DNA from: JAZDLC01 sp043802345 | Lineage (GTDB): Bacteria; Planctomycetota; B15-G4; JADJEK01 | DNA: 6,280 bases | Direction of reading: 5' to 3' | NCBI GenBank assembly: GCA_043802345.1 | Contig: JAZDLC010000433.1 | Span: 1-6,280 of the forward strand | Notes under the pieces: model-generated | What the model was told of the DNA's origin: nothing | Database searches by the model: none | What the model saw: only the letters and a program-made list of their open reading frames with translations | In this document: piece after piece, positions 1 to 5,323 of the stretch | Position numbering within the stretch: position 1 is the first letter of the stretch | Layout: the number at the start of each line of letters is the position of its first letter | Made by a program: the position numbers and the translations under genes

Positions 1-133
1 CGTGGCGCGCGGCGCGGGCGTCAAGGTCCAGGAGGCCGTTGCCTACGGCAAGCTGCGCGAGACCGTCGAGACGGGAGACTCGCAGCTCGTCCTGAAGGAC
101 GTCACCTGGACGGCCCAGGGCGCGACGGACTGA
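1..133 (+). CDS. 3' end of an unrecognised gene
   Basis: The 5' end of this gene lies outside the window. The frame beginning at base 2 is open for 43 codons and stops at TGA 131-133. The peptide runs from VARGAGVKVQEAV to VLKDVTWTAQGATD, has no membrane segment, and alternates charged and hydrophobic residues as a soluble domain's beta-strand/helix C-terminus would. GC-rich third positions (many GTC, CTC, GAC, ACC codons) support this frame as coding. I do not recognise the family and assign no function. The gene converges on the disrupted - strand gene that ends at 267, so the two do not share an operon. Confidence 0.6.
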   Translation, partial: VARGAGVKVQEAVAYGKLRETVETGDSQLVLKDVTWTAQGATD

Positions 134-140
134 GGCTTCT

Positions 141-154
141 CCGGCTCAGGCCGG
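141..154. terminator. Small GC hairpin in the convergent gap 134-266
   Basis: Just after the stop at 133, CCGGC (141-145) and GCCGG (150-154) can pair around a TCAG loop. There is no T-tract on either side, so a Rho-independent terminator is not demonstrated. The rest of the 134-266 gap between the two convergent genes holds nothing else I can name. Confidence 0.25.
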
Positions 155-266
155 CAATATAGAATCGGGTCGATCATGCCGTGGAGAAGTGCGGCTTGGT
201 CGGCCCGGTTCCGTTTCTCAGGAGGGAGGAGGACCGAACCGGGTCTACTTCGCTCCCATGGCGGTC

Positions 267-1233
267 TTATCGCCAGGCCGCGACGGTCTCCGCCGAGGAG
301 TTCAGGGTGCCGGGTACGGTCACCAGCGGGAACCTCTGACCCGTCGAGACGTCCAGCAGCGAAATCGTGTTGGGGCCTGGAAGACCGAGCGGGATCGACT
401 CCCGCTCCACCAGGAAACGGCCGGATGGCGACAACCCGTGGTAGGTGTGGCTCAGCGTAGGTGGCGCAACGAGTGTCGGGCTGACCGAGATGTCGGCGGG
501 AGACGACAGTCGGACGTCGATCCGCGTGACCGCAGTCGATCCACTGAGAAAGCTCCGCGTCGAATCGGTGCAGCTCGGTCGAGGCCGTGCCCAGGGCGCT
601 GGTCACCGGGATGGACGCCACGCGTCCGTCCGGAGAGAGACGGACAGGACCCACGAACACCCCGAACCCAAACACGATGGGTGAAGGGGGAGTGGGCAGG
701 CTCTGAAGATAGGTCGCGCTGGCTGGAACCGAGTCGACCAGGACCAGGCCTGTCTGGTAGTTCACGAATGCCAGCAGCGGGGCGCGCACGATCTCGAGCA
801 ACAACCCCTGTGTGGCGCCGAGCACCCTCGGGCAACGACGGGTCGGTCACCGCGACCTGCGCGTACAGATCAATCCCGGCCAGGGCGGGGATCTCCGGTC
901 CCGGGAGAGGTCTCGAAAAGAAGGTCTGGCCCAGAGCGTCGATCGCTCCGGTCCGGACCGACAGCAGGTCGCCGCTCGCCAGGCTGGGGTAGACTGGACT
1001 CCGGAGATGAGCTGATCGGATCGCCGAGTGGAAACGACCAGCAAGGCCTGACCGAAGGGAGGCGCATCCTGAAGGTGATACCCGTATCCGAGCTTCCCGA
1101 ACCAGAGCGGTTCACCCAGCAGGGTCGCTGAGCTTCCGCCCACTGCGGTCGCGCGCCCGATCGGCAACTGGGCCGAGGCCGGCGCGGCGGTACCGAGCGT
1201 CGCGCCGAGTAAAACAGGGATGAAGATCCGCAT
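267..1233 (-). pseudogene. Secreted protein gene broken by three frameshifts
   Basis: Translation from ATG 1233 gives a classic signal peptide (MRIFIPVLLGATLGTAAPASAQ, cleavage after ASA). The coherent protein then has to be followed through three frames. It uses frame one to about 1000 (ending SDQLISGV), a second frame to about 824 (LASGDLLSVRTG, then ALAGIDLYAQVAVTDPSLPE), the first frame again to about 555 (LGATQGLLLEIV, then VRLSPDGRVASIPVTSALGT, STELHRFDA), and the third frame to TAA 267-269 (STAVTRIDVRLSSPADISV, then ISLLDVSTGQRFPLVTVPG, ending AAWR). The implied indels are one lost base and two gained bases, so the repaired protein would have about 321 residues. The middle and C-terminal parts, with 'LSPDGR' and 'LSPSGRF' turns, look like blades of a secreted beta-propeller. 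The 'LYAQ..V.DP' stretch recalls secreted proteins I associate with Planctomycetota. Either the gene is decaying or the assembly has indel errors. The long intact frames next to it favour decay but do not prove it. Confidence 0.75.
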
Positions 1234-1240
1234 GATGAGG

Positions 1241-1247
1241 CCTTCTT
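1241..1247 (-). promoter_or_regulatory. Ribosome binding site fixing the start at 1233
   Basis: On the - strand AAGAAGG lies 7 nt before ATG 1233. Together with the signal peptide that begins there, it decides this start over the in-frame ATG at 1347, whose extra 38 residues look like intergenic sequence. Confidence 0.65.
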
Positions 1248-1342
1248 GAAGTTCGTTTCGCGTCGCGACGGCCCGGCGCAGGGCAATGGTCCCTGACCGT
1301 TTCCAGTCCCAAGATAGCACCGCATCCAGCCCTTGTCCGAAG

Positions 1343-1393
1343 CACACTCAGCCGCCACGTCGAGAGAGGTCGAATGGTGAGAGGCTGAGTGTG
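1343..1393. repeat. Perfect 11-bp inverted repeat between two - strand genes
   Basis: CACACTCAGCC (1343-1353) and GGCTGAGTGTG (1383-1393) are exact reverse complements with a 29-nt spacer. Smaller pairings are possible inside the spacer: CCA 1355-1357 with TGG 1375-1377, and TCGA 1360-1363 with TCGA 1370-1373. It begins 24 bp past the stop of the 545-residue gene and about 110 bp before the next - strand start. It could be a transcript-end hairpin, though no T-run follows on either strand, or a leader structure or protein-binding site for the downstream gene. The rest of 1234-1416 shows no clear promoter. Confidence 0.5.
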
Positions 1394-1416
1394 AAGTAGG
1401 CCCGGTTCGGTTCCTG

Positions 1417-3054
1417 CTACGCCTTCTGTGGGGGATACGACCCGCTGAAGTGAGATGGCCATCCAGAGAGGCGACGCTCCGCGATCCGCTGGCGCAGCCG
1501 GGCCCTGTGCGCCTCGGCATCAGGACCGTAGTAGCGTCCCCAGTAGTCGACGAGAGATCGAATGGCCTTCTGATTCCAGGCGACGTCTTCCGGCAGGCCC
1601 AGGACATTGCCGTGCAGAGGGATACGGATGACTCCGGCGGAGGTGTCCAGAATGGCGTGCACCAGCCGATCGGCCTTTTGCAGGTCCGAAGTGCGGCTGA
1701 GATCGAGGCCGTTGAGGGCATTGATGTACGCCGGCACCGCCCGCTCCTCCGCGTTCAGCAGGACCCTCTTGGCGCGACGGTCGGTTCTCCCGATGCCGGG
1801 ATACAGGAAGCAGCTCCACACGGCCTGCTGCGTCTCGTTCCACTCTTCGGCGCTTTCTTCTCCCAGGCTGCCGAACGGCTGGAAGAAAACGAGGCCGCTG
1901 CGGCTTTCCAGGCGCTGCACGGGCGACAGGGTTCGGGCCCCGAGATCACCATCCTCCAGGCGGAAGGAGAATGAGAACGGGTGGAACCCGGGATGACAGA
2001 CCCCGACGTAGATCGGCACCTTCTCCCAGGGCTTGTCGGTGCCGAGCTCGTCGAGCGTCGGGCTCGTGGCCACGATCGATACTGACTCGGGAAACGACGC
2101 CGCGCTGGTCCCATCCGGCAGCCGGATCGATTCGAGCACCGGCCGCGGGTCGATCATGACGCTGAAGTAGATTCGGTCACCTGGATCCCGGCCCTGGACC
2201 ACGCAGAGGACGTTCGACTTCCCCGCGCGCTTCAACAGGATGTCATGGGTGGTGAGCCAGCGGCGAGAGTCTCCGCCATACTGGCCCAGCCAGAAGCCAA
2301 GCGGGTCGGCTCCGACAGGTGCCCAGCCGCCGGCCGACCGGAACGACGCGGCGCGGGTCAGCGGATCTTCGACATACGACATCATCGGTTCGCGGGGCGC
2401 GGCGTCTCTTCCCTCGAGGTCGACCCATTCCGGATCGTCCAAGGCGACCGCATGCTCCAGCGAGTCTCCTCTCAAAAGCTGCGCGTCGTGGATCCGGTTG
2501 CCGACCTCGTCGAACACCAGCAGGTGAGCAGAACGACATCGGGGCAGCTCGATCGCCAGGACCAGTTCGGTGGTGCGGCCGCCAACCTCGAACGGCTCGG
2601 AGCCTGCGGTGAGACACGACTCGGCGCCGCAGATGAGACGATAGGTTCCCGGCCTCAGCTCTCGAATCGTCCTGCCGTGCCAGGGAACATCGAAGCGGCC
2701 GATCTGCTCATCATTGAAGCCGAGTGTCGTTTGGGTCGAGTCATCACTTCGCAACAGCCAGACCTCGGTGGCGACCGGCTGCCCGGTGGCCTGATCTGTC
2801 AGCCGGAGCGTCAGGGAACAGCCGCCGACTCCATCCGCGTCGGGTCGACCTCGTCCGTCGGCCCCGATCTCGGCCAGCGGTTCGCTTGGGCAGACCTCTT
2901 CCCGCACCGGTGGATGGAGCTCATCGATGTGGGTGAGACTCGCCGCCTTCCGCACGGACCCACTGACCGGTTCCCCGGGACCTTCGCCGTCCAGCAGCAG
3001 CAGTACCACCAGCAGAACGCAGAAGAGCTGTGTGATGACAAAGTACCGGGCCAT
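1417..3054 (-). CDS. Membrane-anchored protein of unknown function, 545 aa
   Basis: I do not recognise this protein. It starts at ATG 3054 and stops at TAG 1417-1419. Residues 1-6 are short and basic, and residues 7-21 (ITQLFCVLLVVLLLL) form one hydrophobic helix. There is no clear cleavage site, so a signal anchor with the rest outside the cytoplasm is likely. Residues 22-78 are acidic and low in order. Residues about 79-170 (from CSLTLRLTDQATGQPV through LRPGTYRLICG to the ELVLAIELP strand) have the strand pattern and 'PGTYRL' turn of carboxypeptidase-regulatory-like beta-sandwich domains. A second beta-rich part follows (about 174-400), then a charged alpha-helical C-terminus (about 400-535) rich in W and Y. 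Cysteines at 55, 79, 142, 147, 173, 284, 353 and 415 would allow disulfides in an exported protein. No catalytic motif is evident. There is no good Shine-Dalgarno before 3054. It lies on the same strand as the disrupted gene at 267-1233, but a 183-bp gap and an inverted repeat argue against tight co-transcription. Confidence 0.85.
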   Translation of the reverse strand: MARYFVITQLFCVLLVVLLLLDGEGPGEPVSGSVRKAASLTHIDELHPPVREEVCPSEPLAEIGADGRGRPDADGVGGCSLTLRLTDQATGQPVATEVWLLRSDDSTQTTLGFNDEQIGRFDVPWHGRTIRELRPGTYRLICGAESCLTAGSEPFEVGGRTTELVLAIELPRCRSAHLLVFDEVGNRIHDAQLLRGDSLEHAVALDDPEWVDLEGRDAAPREPMMSYVEDPLTRAASFRSAGGWAPVGADPLGFWLGQYGGDSRRWLTTHDILLKRAGKSNVLCVVQGRDPGDRIYFSVMIDPRPVLESIRLPDGTSAASFPESVSIVATSPTLDELGTDKPWEKVPIYVGVCHPGFHPFSFSFRLEDGDLGARTLSPVQRLESRSGLVFFQPFGSLGEESAEEWNETQQAVWSCFLYPGIGRTDRRAKRVLLNAEERAVPAYINALNGLDLSRTSDLQKADRLVHAILDTSAGVIRIPLHGNVLGLPEDVAWNQKAIRSLVDYWGRYYGPDAEAHRARLRQRIAERRLSGWPSHFSGSYPPQKA

Positions 3055-3146
3055 GTGGGTGCCAACGGTAGCCGCGCGGTGCGGTTCAGATATGGAGTCA
3101 AGAAGTGGGCCAGGTGAGTTGAGGTGAAACTACCCTGAGTCCGTAT

Positions 3147-3419
3147 CTACCCGAGCTGCTTGCGGAACCGGGCGACGCTGGCCGCGAGAATCACGACGCA
3201 GCAGATGGCGAGCCCGGCGGCGGCCGGCACGAGATCGAGGAGGTCGGCCCCGCGCAGCACGATCCCGCGCAGGATCTCGATGAAGTAGGAGACCGGGATG
3301 GCGTAGGTCACCAGGTAGATCGGTAAAGGCATGTCCGCCCGCGTGAACATGAAGCCGGACAGCAGCACCGAGGGGAGCAGCGGCAGGGGGAGGGTGCCCT
3401 TCTGGTGCCCGAAATACAT
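3147..3419 (-). pseudogene. Truncated 3' fragment of an ABC-2 permease
   Basis: An open frame of 90 codons from 3419 to TAG 3147-3149 encodes only the C-terminus of an ABC-2 transporter permease. From PSVLLSGFMF to the terminal ARFRKQLG it matches the permease gene at 5324-6280 almost perfectly. The sole protein change I see is T for P in 'GFMFTRADM'. Before that point the fragment reads MYFGHQKGTLPLPLL, which resembles LFGVPIKGSLPLLLL of the full gene only loosely. The 35 residues joining those two parts in the full gene are missing. With no nucleotide-binding partner, no N-terminal region and at most one or two helices, it cannot be a working permease. Sequence upstream of 3419 abruptly becomes AT-rich and unrelated, marking a junction. 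I infer a remnant left by duplication or by insertion of the abiE module. Confidence 0.85.
3149..3379. repeat. Direct repeat copy 1 (permease 3' end), 231 bp
   Basis: This stretch aligns without gaps to 5326-5556 (constant offset 2177). By hand count it has five mismatches in 231 bp: three clustered at 3233-3243, one at 3270 and one at 3343. It covers the last 77 or so codons of the permease. Just outside it, a looser match continues past the stop codon: GAGTCC at 3137-3142 and 5311-5316, with a 3-nt length difference. The repeat marks the left edge of the abiE module. Confidence 0.9.
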
Positions 3420-3452
3420 GCTGGATTTCCATAATTGAAATAATCATAGTCT

Positions 3453-3481
3453 AACCGACACCTCGCGGATGAGTGTCGTTT
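3453..3481. promoter_or_regulatory. Candidate AbiEi operator (inverted repeat)
   Basis: AACCGACAC (3453-3461) and GTGTCGTTT (3473-3481) are reverse complements at 8 of 9 positions, with a perfect CGACAC/GTGTCG core and an 11-nt spacer. The site lies immediately upstream of the candidate -10 element. AbiEi antitoxins are known to repress their own operons by binding inverted repeats in the promoter. Assigning that role to this site is inference. Confidence 0.4.
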
Positions 3482-3485
3482 CAGC

Positions 3486-3491
3486 TACAAT
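3486..3491 (+). promoter_or_regulatory. Possible -10 element (TACAAT) of the abiE operon
   Basis: TACAAT is close to the TATAAT consensus and lies 31 bp before the chosen abiEi start, which would give a short leader. No good -35 hexamer sits at the right spacing; TTGAAA at 3435-3440 is too far away. TATTCT at 3499-3504 is a weaker alternative. Confidence 0.3.
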
Positions 3492-3522
3492 GTTTCCCTA
3501 TTCTGAAATACACATGTGCATA

Positions 3523-4323
3523 ATGACACGATCCATACCCATCAGCCTCGCTCCCGTACTCGAGCACCTCGAACTCGAGCAGACGGAAATCGTTACACTG
3601 AAGCAGCTTGAGGCCATTGCTCGCGAGGCCGGGGTCCGTACCGCTCCGGCGTTGATTGCACATCGACTGCTGGGCCTCGGGTGGCTGCTCCGCACGGGGC
3701 TGAACGGAGCCTGGGAATTCGCACCGGGCGCTCACGCAGGACCCTTCACCAGGGGCGGACCGCTGGTGCCGGTCAAGGCGGCGCTGGCTCTGGATCCGGA
3801 CCTCCCCGCAAGACTGGCACTGACCTCCGCCGCCTGGGCCTACGGGTTCGCGGACCGCACGCCGTCGAAGATCGAGTTGGCGGTGGCACCTGGAAGAACC
3901 GTTGCTGCCGGGCTGGCCCGCCGGGTCACGGTTCTCCGGTTCGACACAAGACTGAAGCCGATCGAACGCAGGGGTGTGCCGGTTCACCGGGTCGAGTCCG
4001 TGCTCGTTCACATGGCGGCGCGCCCGTCGCACGTGACTTCATGGGGAGGGGTCGCCGAGTGGATCGGTGACCTCGTTGCCGAGGCCATGGAAGCGGACGT
4101 ACGGCTGGAGCTCGCTGGTCGCCCGCGCGCCGTGCGAGTGCGGTTGGCCTATCTCCTTCAAGGGATGTGGCCGAAGCTCGCGGAGCAGCTCGGCGACGAT
4201 GGATCCTCGAAGGTCTGGTTCGGTTCGAGAAGGAAGTTGCGAAGGCATAGTCAGAGGTGGCACGTCGCCGACACCCTCCTTCCGTTTGATCCGGCCAAGC
4301 TTGCTCCAGTGCGTCGGACGTGA
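3523..4323 (+). CDS. abiEi: AbiEi-family antitoxin, winged-helix repressor
   Basis: This is the antitoxin of an AbiE-type (type IV) toxin-antitoxin and phage abortive-infection module. The family neutralises the AbiEii toxin without a stable complex and represses the shared promoter through its N-terminal winged helix. From ATG 3523 the protein has 266 residues. Residues about 23-68 form the winged helix (IVTLKQLEAIAREAGV, then HRLLGLGWLL, ending at AWEFAPG). Residues about 80-225 form the antitoxin domain, including LALTSAAWAYGFADRTPSKI, GVPVHRVESVLVHMAARP and PRAVRVRLAYLLQGMWPKL. The tail RRHSQRWHVADTLLPFD (about 240-256) fits the 'WxVADTLLPFDP' ending I remember for this family. ATGs at 3469, 3490 and 3514 are in frame, but the family-like sequence begins at 3523 and upstream residues look like translated promoter. 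None of these starts has a clear Shine-Dalgarno. The gene is followed at once by the toxin gene. The family is clear; the exact start is less so. Confidence 0.9.
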   Translation: MTRSIPISLAPVLEHLELEQTEIVTLKQLEAIAREAGVRTAPALIAHRLLGLGWLLRTGLNGAWEFAPGAHAGPFTRGGPLVPVKAALALDPDLPARLALTSAAWAYGFADRTPSKIELAVAPGRTVAAGLARRVTVLRFDTRLKPIERRGVPVHRVESVLVHMAARPSHVTSWGGVAEWIGDLVAEAMEADVRLELAGRPRAVRVRLAYLLQGMWPKLAEQLGDDGSSKVWFGSRRKLRRHSQRWHVADTLLPFDPAKLAPVRRT

Positions 4324-4326
4324 CCC

Positions 4327-4330
4327 AGGA
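4327..4330 (+). promoter_or_regulatory. Ribosome binding site of abiEii
   Basis: AGGA (4327-4330) lies 7 nt before ATG 4338. This favours ATG 4338 over GTG 4320, which overlaps the abiEi TGA but has no purine-rich element in front of it. Confidence 0.5.
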
Positions 4331-4337
4331 CTCTGCC

Positions 4338-5294
4338 ATGAATCTCACGATCGGCCACGTGCTACGACACGCTCCCTCGCGGGGAGGGCAGGGACTCGAA
4401 GCCGCCCTGATCGACATCGCGCAGGACCTGCTGCTCCGGGAGCTGTCGACCAGCGGTGTCATGGACGATCTCGCATTCAAGGGTGGAACGGCACTCCGCA
4501 AACTCTACGCGGGACCGGCAGGTCGCTTCTCGACCGATCTCGATTTCTCGGTGCGCAGTACCGATGCGCAGATCACAGACGTCGTGGAGTTGCTCGTCGA
4601 GGCAATCTCGGCTGCGCGGATCGGCCCGTTTGGCTATGCAGTTTCTCGTCGTCGGGGGAAGCCGTATGTGGTGATCGAGACCGATCTCGGCTCCGTCGAG
4701 CCGCTCACCTGCAAGCTCGACGTCAGCCCCCCTCCCTGGTTGCCCGCCGAGCGGCGACCCTGGATACCCATGCCGATTCATGCTCAGTACGGTGGATCTC
4801 TTCCAGAACTGCACGTCGTTCAGCTCGAAGAGAACATCGCGGAGAAGATTGCCCGGCTCAACCGGGCGACCCCGGCCAGGGACGCCTATGACCTGGTCTG
4901 GATCATGAGGAATCGACCCAGGCTGGGGCGAGAAGTCGACCTGGATCTGATCCGCCGACTCGCGGTCCTGAAGGCCTGGGTCGACATGAATGGCCTGGAG
5001 ACTCCGACGCACAGGTGGGGCACTGCGCATGAACCCAGGCCGTTTGACGTGGAGACCTGGCTGCGAGCGCGAACTCCCGAGGAGTTCGACGACGCGACCA
5101 TTGGCCTGCTCGCCACACCACCTCCGGCTCTCGATGAGCTTGCCCAGGCTCTGTCCGCCGAGTACGAGTTCCTGCGCAAGCTGACCCCTGAGGAGGAGGC
5201 GCTGGCAGCCTGCAACGGGCGCGACCGCACCCTGCTTCTCCGCCTCCTCGCAAGTCTGCCGCGGACCCGGCTTCCGCAAGGTTCCTGCTGGTAA
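4338..5294 (+). CDS. abiEii: AbiEii-family nucleotidyltransferase toxin
   Basis: This is the toxin of the AbiE pair. The family belongs to the DNA polymerase beta-like nucleotidyltransferases; the related mycobacterial MenT toxins add nucleotides to tRNA acceptor ends and stop growth. From ATG 4338 the protein has 318 residues. The catalytic signature is complete: FKGGTAL at 47-53 (nucleotide-binding turn) and DLDFS at 67-71, whose Asp67 and Asp69 should bind metal. KLDVS at 126-130 offers a third acidic residue. The later family motifs are also present: LEENIAEKIARLNR at 163-176 and RDAYDL at 181-186. The helical C-terminus (about 245-318) contains LTPEEEALAA. GTG 4320 is an alternative start that adds six residues and makes a 4-nt GTGA overlap with abiEi. 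With all motifs intact the toxin is probably active. It ends 29 bp from the convergent permease gene, and no convincing terminator is visible in that gap. Confidence 0.93.
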   Translation: MNLTIGHVLRHAPSRGGQGLEAALIDIAQDLLLRELSTSGVMDDLAFKGGTALRKLYAGPAGRFSTDLDFSVRSTDAQITDVVELLVEAISAARIGPFGYAVSRRRGKPYVVIETDLGSVEPLTCKLDVSPPPWLPAERRPWIPMPIHAQYGGSLPELHVVQLEENIAEKIARLNRATPARDAYDLVWIMRNRPRLGREVDLDLIRRLAVLKAWVDMNGLETPTHRWGTAHEPRPFDVETWLRARTPEEFDDATIGLLATPPPALDELAQALSAEYEFLRKLTPEEEALAACNGRDRTLLLRLLASLPRTRLPQGSCW

Positions 5295-5323
5295 CGAGTG
5301 GCCCGGTTCGGAGTCCCTCCCTC

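Larger units (their letters stand above)
3412..3522. promoter_or_regulatory. AT-rich control region before abiEi
   Basis: Bases 3412-3460 are only about 31% G+C by count, against roughly 60-65% in the genes on either side. The region includes short AT-rich symmetrical elements: ATTTC 3425-3429 with GAAAT 3437-3441, and the 8-bp palindrome CACATGTG at 3511-3518. It also holds a spaced direct repeat TGAAATAnnCAT at 3436-3447 and 3504-3515. This is where the promoter of the toxin-antitoxin operon must lie, because no other gene precedes it on the + strand. The compositional break coincides with the end of permease homology, so the region probably arrived with the module. Confidence 0.6.

Noticed and set aside
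3096..3101. TTGACT (- strand) upstream of the 545-residue gene as a -35 element
   Set aside because: At 16-18 nt downstream the sequence is CG-rich with nothing like a -10 hexamer, so no promoter is called.
2245..3117. Long + strand open frame of 290 codons opposite the 545-residue gene
   Set aside because: Its product is rich in R, G and Q with no domain sense, while the - strand frame has a membrane anchor and ordered domain pattern. It is a high-GC shadow.
3130..3447. - strand open frame of 105 codons over the permease fragment
   Set aside because: It reads the repeat in a different frame from the conserved permease frame (3147-3419) and gives a P/R/A-rich product.
1400..5311. Shared 11-mer GCCCGGTTCGG at 1400-1410 and 5301-5311, with GGTTCCTGCT nearby in both places
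   Set aside because: Matches of this length are expected by chance several times in a GC-rich window of this size, and the order of the two words differs. It is not evidence of attachment sites.
5295..5323. Bidirectional terminator between abiEii and the convergent permease
   Set aside because: The 29-bp gap contains no stable inverted repeat or T/A tract.
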